Assembly (NCBI GenBank): GCA_028564705.1
Contig: JAPXFQ010000831.1
Span: 3,906,001 to 3,970,000 of the forward strand
Source: Apricaphanius iberus
Taxonomy: Eukaryota > Chordata > Actinopteri > Cyprinodontiformes > Aphaniidae
DNA: 64,000 nucleotides
Reading direction: 5' to 3'
Shown here: piece by piece, positions 36,440 to 48,559 of the stretch
Layout of the letters: each line of letters starts with the position of its first letter
How positions within the stretch are numbered: the stretch's first letter is position 1
The notes under the pieces: generated by a model
What the model saw: the letters and a program-made list of their open reading frames with translations, nothing else
Databases searched by the model: none
What the model was told of the DNA's origin: nothing
Position numbers and translations under genes: made by a program

Positions 36440-39400
36440 TGTTAATCTAAAAACATCTTTACAGCTAAAGGGTGACCAAAACTGCTTCACAATTAGAAAA
36501 ATGTGTAACAAGAGAAGAGTAAAGAGATTCAAATAAAAAAAAGCAGCAGCACAAGCGATATTCAGCAATTTTCAGACCCTGTTTCATGTGTAAGAAAGTT
36601 TTACAGAAGAGACCTCTGGTCTTTGATCATTCATCTTAGTCATCTGTATTGGAGAAGGGATGGCTCCAAAAGTCAAGAGTACCTTCCTCCAATTACAATG
36701 GCCGACAAGAGTGCCGCTAAATATCCAATCCATACAAGGAAGTTTCAAGCTAAAGTAAGTCAAACACTGCTGTAACGTTAACTTTTTATGGATATAACTG
36801 GTCCTACATGTGGAAATAAATAGATGGATCACATTAGGTTAAGGCGCCGGTCCTCGAACATTAGGATTAGGAAAATAGTGAACTTAGATTTAGGTAAAGC
36901 TCATTGAATGTTAGGATTGGTAATAAAGGCTAGCCAATCAGAGAAGAGAAAGGCCTTTGTAACTGCAGATGTGTCCCTCTTCCAAAAGTTGCAGGACGTG
37001 TCTAGACCCACAGCCCTCTGGCCTAACTAAACCTTAACTACTAATTATTTGTATCTGTTTATCCTTGATTTAGCTGTACTGCAAACAATATGATTCATTA
37101 CTTTGAATATTAAGCTTATGTAAACCTAAATGTTTCTAAAAACTGCATCCCATAAATTTTCCCGTGGATGCACAATTACTCTGCAGGAATCTGTTCCTTT
37201 TACCAACTGCCCTCCATTATTTTTTTAAAATCATTTTGTGACATTAAATTTCAGAAATGTATGAAAATAATACATTTTGCTTTGTAGAGAAGTTGGCGTA
37301 GGTCACTTAAGTAGGTTCATCACCAGGATCAAGCTCAGTCTGTTTTCTGGTCTGAGCATTAACATCTCAGCCAGTGTATGAAACTGAAGTGCTGATGAGG
37401 CTCTTTTCTTGTCATATCAATAAACTTTCAATAACAAACAAACTCTATGAAGTTTCAAATGAAATGGGTTTTCTTTCCATGTGAGATAGCTGTAATGTTC
37501 AAACAGCATGGCTCTTAAATGTAGATGGAAATACCCAAGGATGGAGTTAAAAGAAAGAAGTGGCAGAGATCCCATCTGCTCTTTTCAAGCCTGCATCAAA
37601 GATATCTTTTCAGCAGCTTCACAGAGTCGCAGACTCATTCTTTTTCAGTACACATACAGGAAACCCACACACCTATTCCAGAACATTGCAGTGTGGGTAA
37701 GTGTCAAATACTTTAATAAACACTAACCTCCTTTTGTCTCTGCTTTGGACATTTACTGGACCTAAACAGGGTCGGAACAGCTCATTCAGCACTCAGGGCG
37801 TTCATGCTGCTGGTGTTTTGGCTGCTGCAGGTCATGCTGGTGATAAATCTGTGGAAGTTAGCCTTGGTAATGGACTCCAGAAGGGGTCTGAGAGTTAAGC
37901 AGTGATGAGCAATGGAAACTGTGGTCAGAGGGAGAGAGAGAGAGAGCGAAAGAGCAGCTGTAACCCTCAAACAGGCGTGGACAAGATGAAGGGAAGGAAA
38001 CAGCCAAACATTCTGAGGCCCAGAGATGGGTCTATTTTAGGAGAGCGCTGGAGGGGAGCCTGGCTGAGCAACACTTGAGCGGCACATGTGGGTACGCTGC
38101 AGGCCAACCAGTTGGAGAAGACGAGCTGAGAACATGAGCTGAAGATGAATTGCATGTAGGGAGACGCTGTTAACTCCAGCAGCTAGATTTTAATGCTGGG
38201 TGTGCCTTGAGAGTTTATGTGAATGTGAAGAGACACAAGTATAGCGCTGCAAAAGAGACATGTGGTAAACCACCATTGCATAATCCTCTAGAGACATGGT
38301 TAGAAGCCACGAAAGGCAGGAAAAAAAGCTCTAACAACACAGAGAGGTAGAGGGGGGATGTGTGCAGCCTGCCGATTTTCTGTCATTAAAATGTCCCTTT
38401 CGGGTTCTGCCTTCTCATTCTGACCTCTGACCTGAGAATGATCCTCATTTAATGCCATTTGTTGAACACAACTGCTGCATTGTGAACATGCGGAAAAAAA
38501 TAACTATCATATTGATGTATATATTAGCCTTTATGAGCACACTCTCCTGTGGAATACTTACTGACAAGCATTAAGGCCACCTAAAATTATTGCCTGAATA
38601 ATTGATCTAATTGAACAGACTGGAGCAAAATAAGCTAAATGGTTCTTTTAATAGGCAATTCTGAGAAATCAATATGGATTATGACTCTAAGGGGCTAGAT
38701 GGATATTTCAGGGTCATACATGAGTTTACCTTAAATGTTTATATTTTTATCTGTCTGTTAAATTTATTTTGAGTTCCAAACATTCCTGCCATATGGCTGC
38801 AATCACCTCATCTGGCTTTTGTCCACACAAAAAAAAAATGATGCAGTTACCACACCAGTCGGGTTGGAATGTCAAAGGTTGCAGGGTCAGAGGCTGTGAG
38901 CAGACAAATTAAGTTTTTGCACTGAGCTTCTCTCAATCTGATTACTGGATACTTGCGTGTCCTGAGAACATGGACAAACAAACACAACTCACACTTAGAA
39001 GTTCAGAGCTGGGAATTTTTTAGGTGGGGATTCCGTTACCTTTGGTGTGAACTCTTCAGCTGACCATTGGGCTTCATAAAGCCAAAACGAATGCAAGCCA
39101 CACTAAGATTGTGTGGACAAGAACTTGTCTGTTTTCTCTCTCAAAGAGCCCCGAATCCAGATTCTTTTTTTTTAAACGTTTCCTGTGCAGTCAGTTTTTT
39201 GTTCAAGAAAATGAACATCATGCAAGGAGAGGTTTCAGAGGCTCTTGGAGCAGACAAGAACGTGGAATTTAGATGGCACAAATGACTGGAATGATAAGTG
39301 ATCCGTATCTTTCTCTTCTCACATGTTACTGGAACTCATTTTGCGCTTACAGGCCACTTTATTGTGAATACTAGCTAAATTGCTTAGTAACACAGATAAG

Positions 39401-41544
39401 GAATCTCCAACAACTTGATCTATTTAACCATCTAAGGTTAGAGTTAGAGGCAGGGTAAGGCAGGAAGATTTGCTGAACTTCAAAGTGAGAATCAGAACAG
39501 GAAAGAGGGAATTTAAGCAACTTTGAACTTGATATCACTGTTTTCGCCATGCAGGCTGGTTTGAGTTTTCAGAATGTGCTCTTCTACTGGGATCTTCACC
39601 AAAGTGTCTCTCAAGTTTATAGACAGTCGTCTGAAAAAGAGAAAATGTTTACTTGGGCGACTAAAAATGTCTAGCTGAAGTCAGAGTATAGACATACTGG
39701 TTTGGGGTGATAGGAAAAACAACAAGGTCTCACACAACTGTTACAACGGAGCATGAAGAATGCCAGCCATAAATCCACAACACATTGCAGCTTGAAGCAG
39801 AAGATACAGCAGCATTGGACTACACTGGTTGACACTCCTGCCGATCTGCAAACACTGACCAAAACTGGATAATAAACGTTTATGAAACTGGGTTGTATCA
39901 ATCTGTGAGTGTTTATTGGACTGAATCAGTCTGTATTTTGCTTCCTGGAAGTTTTGCAAAATTGAGCTTCTTGCCTTTTTATTGGAGCGAAACAGTATGA
40001 AAACATTACAATATCTTTTAGCTTCCCTTCTTGTTACCATTTAGGTAGTTTTGTGGAGCTGCACAAGCATTTGTTCCAGGTCCAGACCGTCTTAGAAGGA
40101 GCTCTAAACCTATGGGGCCATTCTTCCAATTGACAACTGATCTGCCTAGGACCATAAAAAATTGTTAAACCATTATTTTGACAAGGTTTTGGCTCAGATT
40201 GAGTGACATTTGATTGGTTTGATTAGTTGAAGACTATCTATTGATTTAATACATTTTTTGCTTTCCTTTATTTTCATTATTGGGCTAGATTTTGTTATCA
40301 TTTATCTCAACAGAACTTTGGTTCAACTTGCAAATGAGGCAAAAAAATAATAGATGGAAGAAAAAAATAAAATTGTAATGAAAGTCCTTGACATGATCAA
40401 AGCTTTACCATAAAAGTAGCTCATTGTGAGAGGAAACATGCATTTTACTTTTAAATCTAAATCTCACTCTGAACTTCTCAGAAGATCATTTTCTCCTGCT
40501 GGGGTTGGCTGAATAAACAGCATCAGTTTGGTACTAAACAGACAGACGTCTGACCTGAATGAGCTGCCAGCATCTCTGTGCTGCACAGGATTGAAAGCCC
40601 AGAGCCGAGGGGACTCTCTGGTGGAAATAATGAATACAAACTCATGCATTATAGATTTACAGGTGAATTTATTTATTCTCCTGCAAAAGTCGGAAATGTA
40701 AGCCAGGACAATCGATGCAAAAGAGTTCATCTCTGTCTGACTAATCATTGGCTAATAGCTACTATCAATTGTTTGCCCGCGGCTTCTGCAGCCCACAATC
40801 TTGCAATTAAAGTCAACAAGCACATACTGTACTGTCGATTAAAAGTACTTTAGCATGGAATCCCAGGTAAATGTATTGATTATTTCCTGGAAGGTAATTG
40901 GATTTATTCAGCACTATCAGTCTTGTTTATTTATTTCTAATCAATTGAAATTCATCAAAAATAATGCAGGTGTCGGTAAAATCAACCCTAGCATTTTCTG
41001 TTTAGGAACAACATGATCTTTTCTTAATGCAGTGAAAGGCAAACTGAATCTACAGAGACAAGAAAAGCATAACAGACTTAATGTGCACAGCAGCACATCT
41101 TGTGTGTGGCTGTATCGTTGGAATGTCACACGGACTTAACAACAGCTTGCACTTTTTCAACATGTTATTTATTTATTTGCTTTCGAGCCAGGCCCTGTAC
41201 CCACATCCCTGTGCTTCTGCCAGCATTGACAAATACAGCGCAGTACAAAGGAGAGCTTGCTTTTGGAGTGTTCTCACTTATTCATGATGCCCTGCGGTGT
41301 CCCTGTCCATTCCACACATTATTTTAATGTTTCTGTTTCACTGTTTCTTGACAGCGACACTGGCCCAACTGCACATCCAGATTACACGAAGGATCTGCTG
41401 CTGGTTGTAAAATAGGTAGGGAAGCAAGTAGAGGCATGTGCATCTGAGTGTTACCTGCTGACTTATGCAGTAATACCCTCATGCAACCTTGTTCTTGTTT
41501 TGTTATTATTGTGTGAGTTTATTTCTGCAGTAAGAATCAATCAA
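36440..41544. other. No gene recognised
   Basis: The longest stretch without an annotated element. Composition is mixed; a GA tract lies at 37929-37949. The interval 40570-40860 looks unusually 'smooth' and homeobox-site-rich, a possible conserved non-coding element. Near 39740-39870 a non-coding-looking block with AGCATGAAGAATGCCAGCC may be another transposon relic that I could not place. Confidence 0.4.
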
Positions 41545-41573
41545 TCCATCCATCCATCCGTCCAACCGTCCTT
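41545..41573. repeat. Short TCCA/TCCG tandem repeat
   Basis: Imperfect (TCCA)n directly beside the Tc1 insertion at 41581. Confidence 0.8.
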
Positions 41574-41580
41574 CATAATA

Positions 41581-43049
41581 CAGTGGGGCAAGAAGGTGTT
41601 TATCAGCCACCAATTGTAGTTCTCCCACTTGCAAAGATGAGAGAGGGCTGTAATATTCATCATAGGTATACCTGTGAGACCAAATGAGGAAAAAAATCCA
41701 GAAAATCACATTGTCTGACTTTAAAAAAAATTATTTGAAGATTATGGTGGGAAATAAGTAATTGATCAATAATAAAAGTTATTCAAAATACTTTTTTATA
41801 TACCAATTGTTGGCATTGACAAAGCTCAAACATTTTCTGTAAGTCTTCACAAGATTGCCACACACTGTTGCTGGTATTTTGACCCATTCCTCCATTTCAT
41901 TCCTCCACTTTCAACTTTCTTCCAAATATTTTCTATTGAGATCTGGAGACTTGCTAGGTCACTCCAGGACCTTGAAATTCTCCTCACTTGTGTAATGAAT
42001 CACTCTTTCGTTATGTAGGTAATGTATTCAGGATCATTGGCCTTGTTGGTTGAAAGAGATATTCACTCAAAATATCAGAATACATGGCTCCATTCATTCT
42101 TACCTTTAGAAGGATCAATCATCCTGGTCCATTTGCATAAAAACAGCCCCAAAGCATGATGTCTCCACCTCCATGTTTTATAGTTGATATGGTGTTATTT
42201 GGGTGCAACTCCACATTATTTCTCCTCCAAACATGACAAGTAGTTTTTACCAAAACTTTCTATTTTGGTTTCATCTGACCATGTGACATTATTTCACTCC
42301 TCTTGTGGATCATTAAAATGCTCTCCAACAATCATGTACTGGCTTAACCAGGGGGACACATCTGGCACTGCAGGATTTTAGTCCCAAGGCAAGTAGTGTG
42401 TTACTGATGGTAGCCTTTGTTACTTTGGTCCCAGCTCTCAGCAATTCATTCAACAGATCCCTGTGGTTCTGGGATTTATTTTCTCACGGTTCTTGTGATA
42501 ATTTTGACCCAAGGGGGGGAGATCTTATTTGGAGCCCCAGATCGAGGGAGATTATCATTGGTCTTGTATGTCTTCACTTTTCTAATAAAACTCTCACAGT
42601 TGATTTTTCACACCAGGGTGCTTACCTGTTGCAGATTCAGGCTTCCCAGCCTCGTTCAGTTCTGCATTTTTTTCTTTCTTTCTAGTTTCTTTTGACAGTT
42701 TTTTGGTTTTGGCCATAGTGGAGTTTGGAGTGCTACTGTTTGAGGTGGTGGAAAGTTTTCTTTTATACTCATATACAATTCAAACAGGTGCCATTAATAC
42801 AGCTAATGAGTAGAGGACAGATGAGCCTCTTACAGAAGAATTTACAGGTCAGTGAGAGCCAGAAATCTTGTTTGTGTGTAGGTTACCAAATATTTATTTT
42901 CCACCATACTTTGCAAATAAATTATTTAAAAATCTTTTTCTTATCTTGTGTCTCCTAGTTGAGGTAAAAAAATTACAGGCCTCTGTCATCTTTTTAAGTA
43001 GGAAAACCTGCACAATTGATGGCTCACTAAATACATTTTTGCCCCTCCG
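41581..43049 (-). mobile_element. Tc1-like transposon with TIRs and TA flanks
   Basis: The left end CAGTGGGGCAAGAAGGTG (41581) and the right end GCCCCTCCG (43049) are inverted, each flanked by TA (41579-41580 and 43050-43051). Long inverted arms (about 170-180 bp) continue with CCACCAATTGT...CTCCCACTT on the left and AAAACCTGCACAATTGATGG on the right. The spacer holds a minus-strand transposase relic starting MAKTKK near 42718. The DDE-region motif 'MKHGGGDIMLWGCF' is readable around 42115-42185, and 'SPDLN' near 41935-41950. Stops and frameshifts show that it is inactive. Plus-strand frames here are shadows. Confidence 0.85.
42115..42720 (-). pseudogene. Tc1 transposase pseudogene
   Basis: Minus-strand gene body of the element at 41581-43049. 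The start MAKTKK is near 42718. It runs through the helix-turn-helix N-terminal half into the catalytic core, where MKHGGGDIMLWGCFYANGPG is followed by a stop. The rest continues as broken frames to about 41820 (including a SPDLN motif). Such transposases cut and paste the element at TA sites. Several frameshifts and stops make it a pseudogene. Confidence 0.75.
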
Positions 43050-43879
43050 TATAATATTCTCCCCATAATCTGTAGCTGTCTCCCACTGAAAAACTTGCAA
43101 CGCCCTATGGGGTCAGCAGGGTCTCCCATCACTGTCCAACCTCCTAGTCTGACTGACGCAAATCCTATGGAATTACCCACCTTCAACTTGAACATGCAAC
43201 CCCACCCTGACACAGCTGATCTCTGGAAACACTATCACCTATAGAATCAATCTGAGCACCTTGTTTTCGACTAAAGGAAGCCGCCGATCAGCGCTTTGAT
43301 GTGAGGGCCTTTCATAAATTGCAACCTTTTTAGTATTGACATGCTCCGGCGCTGGTGGAGACAGTGGTGCGTGTGATTCCCTCCGGTGGGTATAGACTGA
43401 GAGGCTGGGAGTCCAAGGCAAACCAGCTCAGTGTCACAGGTGTCTATACAGCTGCTGCTTATTGGCTATACGGCTCCTCTGGAATGAAATCGGAGATGAC
43501 CAGACCCTGCCTTTCATGCTAACCTTACTCCATATCTTAGAAATATGTAATTATTTCCCCTTCAGGGGTTTTATATTTTTTATTAAGACATAAAAAAGGA
43601 TGGAGTCTAAGAGGACTATGTTTTAATAAAAAAAGGTTATAGAAGATGAGAAGAGTTTTGGGCAGTGACCCACAGTAACACTTACAACGCTGTGCATGGA
43701 AAACACCTGGAGGGGTTTCTCATTTGGTCACGTTCAAAACACATATGTAATAGATATATGTCATTGGATTTTTTTATGGAAAAAAGCAGTGCATATTTAG
43801 GAAGTACATGTCTTCAGCTCATTTTACTTTTACAGTAAATAAGATCCTGGAAAACCAGTTACCTTCAGCAGTCACTGCA
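43050..43879. other. No gene recognised
   Basis: Unique DNA between two Tc1 copies. The 5' limit of the next Tc1 copy may extend into 43660-43880. Confidence 0.45.
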
Positions 43880-44432
43880 GTTGTATATATAATCAACCTG
43901 TGTGTAATTTAATCTCAGGATAAAACAACTGTTCTAGTAGAATCTCAGAGAAAAAACTGTATCATGCAGACCAAGCAACACAGTAGACAGGTCAGGGAGA
44001 AGGTTATGGAGAAGTTTAAAGCAAGGTTAGGTTCTACGATATAGTACCAGGCTTTGAACACATGTTCAATTCATCATCTGAACATGGAGAGAGGATGGAG
44101 CAACGTTAGACCTACCAAAACATGCAGGTCTATCTAACCTAAAGGTAAAGTGCAAATTCTTAAGACAAAATTTCTAGAGGAATCCTGGAGGAGCTAGAAA
44201 GATTCAAAGCTCAGGCATAATTTTGTTGTCTGAACAATTATTAGACACTCACTTTATAACTTCAACATGTGGAATAATGTCAAGCTTAGCTAAAAAAAGC
44301 CATTCCCTAACCATACAGTTATATATTCCCTACCACTAATTCGCTAAAGCCATCCAGATGTACTGCTCGGTAAACGCCACTGAGATCCATAAATTTGATT
44401 CTTTCTTGAAGAGAAAATTCCTTTTTTTCAAC

Positions 44433-45194
44433 CATTTACTCACCTAGACAAGTTTGGAGCCATTTGGAGTCCTTTCAAAGAAGTTTATATCCATATAGTG
44501 GAAGTCAGTGGGGGCAGAAGATTTATCACCTGTAATAGGCATTAACTGGCCCAAAACTCCTTTGTTTAACCATGTTTTGTTATGACTAGTTAAGGATATT
44601 TCCCTGTAAGTTTGGAACACTTCCGAGGTGCAGCCATGTAGACTTCTGTACAGGCTTTTAATCCAACTGATTCCAATTTATTTATAGCAGGCGATTTGAA
44701 TGACATTGCAGCTGCCCACCTTTGCAGCTGTAGTCTACATAGGTTGTGGAAAAGGAGCCTGTGGAAGATGAACTTAGTCCAACTGGTCATTCAATTAGTG
44801 CAAAGTGGAAACATACAAAGGAAAACCATGCTGATGTCTGCAGTAGCAAGTTCTGTCCAGCCAACAGCCATAGAGGACAGAATGAATAGAATAGAGTCCT
44901 GCTTAGACTACAACTGGGATGGGGCGCAGCAGTGACGTAATTGAAATTGCGTGTTAATGTAGAGGTGTTATAAGCCTCTAAGACACCCTGGAAAAGAACA
45001 AAGGCGGACTTCCGAGATTAATAACAAAACACGGGTCAAACAAAGGAGTTGTTGGGCAGATAATGCCTTATTACAGTCCTCAAATCTTCTGCCCCCACTG
45101 ACTCCCATTATATGAATATAGGCTTATCACAACTGGATATAAACTTCTTCAAAAGGCCTCTACATGGCTCCCAACTTGTCTGGGTGAGTAAATG
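44433..45194. mobile_element. Foldback MITE with about 140-bp inverted arms
   Basis: The left arm (44433-44568) starts CCATTTACTCACCTAGACAA and the right arm (45038-45194) ends TTGTCTGGGTGAGTAAATG. They pair through AGTTTGGAGCC, AAGTTTATATCC, CAGTGGGGGCAGAAG and CTCCTTTGTTT with scattered mismatches. The spacer (about 470 bp) has a 79-codon plus-strand frame (44696-44935) without a known domain. A single arm of the same family is at 13121-13263. Superfamily not assigned. Confidence 0.85.
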
Positions 45195-45309
45195 AAAGTA
45201 ATAAATGCTAAAAAAAAATAAGGTTCAGGTAAAAGGAAACAGCTAACTTTCCATTTAAGGTGTATTAAGGAAATAAAAAAATGGCTTGATGCAAAACTAA
45301 CTGAAGTCT

Positions 45310-45858
45310 GACACTGCTAAGGTCTCTGACAGAACTAAGGTGGTACTGATTGCCCCTGCTGATTCCACACCAACGATCATCCATCACTTGGGTGGTCTGA
45401 GCTGCTGTCGAGTCAAGCTTTATGAATCTTAGTGTAATGTCTGAAAAGACAATGTCCTTGGAGCATAGGTCTAACTTTTTGGCTATAGTTTCCAGAGAGG
45501 ATCTGTAGCTAGTTATCCATGGTTTTGTCTCTTCTTGCTTAGACTATTGTATTGGTGTCTATTCCTGTGTCTATACAAAAAGTAGCTTTCTCGTCTGCAG
45601 TAAGTTCTAGACTCGAAAGCAAAAATGTAACAATCCTTAAGGCACTTAATTGGCTTCCTATACATTTTTGTCAAATTTACTTCGAGTGGCCCTGCATGAT
45701 CAGGATCACTTCATCATAGTAAACTTAGGGGTTTTTTTTATCTTGCATTTTCATCTTATTTTATGTCCATATCTTCTTCTGCATTTATTGTAATTTTGCG
45801 AAGCACTTTGTGACTTTCTGTCTGTGAAAGATGTTATATAAATACATTTCGCTTGCTT
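45310..45858 (+). mobile_element. 5'-truncated LINE (L2/Rex type) with 3' tail
   Basis: Translated pieces follow the C-terminal part of LINE ORF2: TEVVLIAPAD-like, then HLGGLSCC...KLYES and a LLYWC segment corresponding to the 'SRLDYCNSL' motif. The 3' end is GCGAAGCACTTTGTGACTTT, then GTGAAAGATGTTATATAAAT and a short TTGC repeat, the conserved LINE tail. Stops and frameshifts are present. Confidence 0.65.
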
Positions 45859-46204
45859 GCATTATAATCATTCACTACAGTCTTTCACAGCAAACCCAGG
45901 AAACATGTAAAATAACTGGCTAAGACTAAAATTTGACTTTTGGCCTGCATGCTAAATTCTATTTTGGGGGGAAAAAAGCTAACACCCTGTACACACTAAT
46001 CCCAGCATGAAAAGTGACGGTGGTGGCATCATGCTGTGGGAAGGACGTGGAAGCTGGTTAGAGCTCATTGGAGGATGGATGGAGCTAAATCCAGGACATT
46101 CATAGAAGAAAACTTGCTAGAGACTTAAAAACACTTGAGAATGGGGTGGGGGTTTAAATTCCAGCAGGACTGCCAACCTAAAAATACAGCCTAAACAGAT
46201 GTTA

Positions 46205-46391
46205 CTTCACTCCAGCACAAGCCTCAGCTCCACCAGCCTCCAGCACAAGCTTTGGTCCAGTCAGCCTTCGCTCTAGCACAAGCTCCAGCGCTGTCGGCCT
46301 TCACTCCGGTATAAGTTCCAGCTAAGTCATTCATCGCAGCACAACAAGGATCGGCTCCGCTGGCCTAAACACCAGCTTCAGTCCAGCCGAC
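46205..46391. repeat. Imperfect 33-bp minisatellite
   Basis: Six units of mostly 33 bp (46205, 46238, 46266, 46299, 46332, 46365; two shortened to 28 and 27 bp). The core is CTTCACTCCAGCACAAGC with variants, ending in GGC or AGC. It is much richer in G+C than its flanks. 33 bp is a multiple of three, so it could be decayed coding repeat, but stops occur in each frame I read. Confidence 0.8.
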
Positions 46392-47866
46392 TTCACCGCC
46401 CGTGAGGGCGTAGCTAGGAGGAGTCTGGAGCATGGCGGCCGCAAGTTTTAAAGGATTAGACAAACATACATACATTATCCATAAGAAACACTTTACGCAT
46501 GTTTTGAAGGAGTTAATGACATAAGAAATTTATGAAATGCTTTAAAAAGTGGATCTTACATTCTACCCCCTTTAATTTTCCCCAGGTGTTACTTATACCT
46601 ATATTTAATTCCTAGTCTTTATATACTCCAATTGTCCTCTCATCTTTGCTTCATCCTTGTCTTACCTGCCCTCCTGTTTCCTCATCTCTGCCTTGTCTCG
46701 CAACTTTGAATTAACATGGCCAATAATTTCTCAAAATCTGTCGTCAAAGCCAAAATTTATGAGAGGGAAGAAATCCCTGTTAGCACTTCTTCTGCAATTG
46801 GTTAACCTGCAGAGATCTGTCACAGCTGGTCAAAAAGTATTACTTTATATGATTAGTTGCAAGATCTTTGTGCATAAAGATAAAAATGTCTACACCAAGT
46901 GAATTAAAATCTGTCAACATGGCTGATTCAGATTTTCCTGTTCCTGTTAAAAAAACAACACCCCCCCCAAAAACAAAAACCAGTCACATTTGAGTGACCT
47001 CTGAAATTTGGAAAATATTTGGTTAACGCATTAACGTTGAGCTTGAGAAACTTTGAGATAGTTTATATCAAACAGATTCATATGTTAGAAAAGGTTAAGA
47101 TCGAAATCTAATTGGGAATTTATTTTTGCCAAAACTTGCAAATTGGTGTTGAAAGATGTTCTCCAACTAGTCAGAAAGCTATTTTTTGTTTAGGGTCAGA
47201 AAGAGCATCAACAATTCTATGTTGATGTGTAAAGCTGGTAAATACTCTACATATGCTTGAAATTGCAAGACATTTGTTTTTCCAAGGCACCAAACATTTG
47301 AAAATAATTTGTTTTCAGTCATCAACTAATAACCTTATTCTTTTCTCTTGGAAACTTTAAGCTCTCTAGTTTTGGTGAAAAATGGAGCAACAACTACTTC
47401 AGCTTGTTAAAATTGACCATAAACAGTTCATTGTTTAAGAGGACCAGAGACGGCCATTTGATACCAGCACTATACTGGCTTTTCTTCCCTTAGCTGCTCT
47501 GTTATTTCACTCTAGGTGTACACATGGGGCTCAGCAGATGAAATATTATTGGTATAAGGCCAGTACATGCTACTTTAGAGGAAATGTGTATTGAGCATTT
47601 TCTTTTTTTACACAAGAGAAAATGTCAGGAGTTCATCCTGAAAACTCTCCCTGGGTATTACTGTTACTTTCGAACAGAACTGTTATTTCAAAACCTTCAT
47701 CCATTTGCATTGTTCTTTGAACATATTCTAGTAAAACAAGTTCACTTTAAAGCAGCATGGAGCCAAAACCTAATCTAAAAAACATCTGATAGTTGCGGTC
47801 AGTGCAATTTTTTCTGTGAAGATAAAAGAGATGGTGTCTCTGTATCCCACCTGCCTTTCTCTACAG
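46392..47866. other. No gene recognised
   Basis: AT-rich DNA after a short GC-rich start (46392-46441, with GGCGGCCGC). The frame at 46657-46902 has no known domain. Confidence 0.45.
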
Positions 47867-48016
47867 GGCAGCTCAACCAAGCCCTCATCTTTATAATGCA
47901 GCCCGTCATCAGTGTGCCTGACAGCAGTCTGACATCTTCTCAGCGTGCTGCTTTACATGCACACATCATGGCTGTTGAAGGAGTCACCCAAGCTGACAGC
48001 AGATGGTGCTCTTCAG
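47867..48016 (+). CDS. Candidate 150-bp symmetric exon
   Basis: A strong acceptor (CCTGCCTTTCTCTACAG, AG at 47865-47866) opens an uninterrupted segment that ends TCTTCAG with donor GTATGAG (48017). It reads QLNQALIFIMQPVISVPDSS, then LTSSQRAALHAHIMAVEGVT and QADSRWCSS. One codon is split at each side (two bases at the start, one at the end), so the exon is phase 1-1 and could be skipped without a frameshift. I do not recognise the protein. It could instead be a chance coincidence in conserved non-coding DNA; no flanking exon was found. Confidence 0.28.
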
Positions 48017-48559
48017 GTATGAGAGGCCTGATCCTTCCGCTTGGCTCACTCTCCAGGCAATCTATCATTCTTCTCCTTCCCTGTCTTCTCCAGCGAATCA
48101 CTGAGGGGATTGTGGACCACCATCCTCAGTGCCATCATTTACGTGTGTGCAACAGAATGTCAACCTGCGCAGCCTTGGGCTTTTCATCCAGGGAGTTAGC
48201 GGCAGTGAGCCAACGTGCAGGGTTAGACAGGGATCCATGGGGCACTTCTTAATGATGTGGTTCGGCGTTGAACCTGGGGAACACTGACTGACTGAAGGTT
48301 GTGTGTTAGAGAAAAAAAACTGAAGTGGTAGTGTGCGGTGTCTGCAGAAAGACTACATTCGAGTGCTTTAAAAACTGTAAAACATATTGTGAAATGAAAT
48401 AATAAATAATATAATCTGCCATTTTTTTTCACATTTTCTGACAAAGTGGATATAAAATAATTTATGATTTAAAAATGTTTTTGAAAGATAAATATTGAAT
48501 CATTTGGAAATGCAATTGTACTGAGGTCAAATCAGTCAACACCTTGTAGATCAACCTGT
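48017..48559. other. No gene recognised
   Basis: The plus-strand open frame continues past the donor to 48252 without domain character. AT-rich beyond 48350. Confidence 0.45.

Larger units (their letters stand above)
43880..46204 (+). mobile_element. Tc1 element split by two later insertions
   Basis: The left half (43880-44432) follows the Tc1 5' region and helix-turn-helix part: TCAACCTGTGTGTAATTTAA, CAGACAGGTCAGGGAGAAGG-type phrases (43985-44005) and TGGAGAAGTTTAAAGCAAGG. The right half (about 45880-46204) carries the catalytic part: TTTGACTTTTGGCCTGCATG, GTGACGGTGGTGGCATCATG and AGATGGATGGAGCTAAATCC-type sequence, then TTCCAGCAGGACTGCCAACC ('FQQD' region). The two halves are separated by a foldback MITE (44433-45194) and a LINE fragment (45310-45858). 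The right half stops at the minisatellite at 46205, so its terminus is missing. Confidence 0.75.

Noticed and set aside
42398..42695. Plus-strand frames of 92-95 codons
   Set aside because: Antisense shadows of the minus-strand Tc1 transposase.
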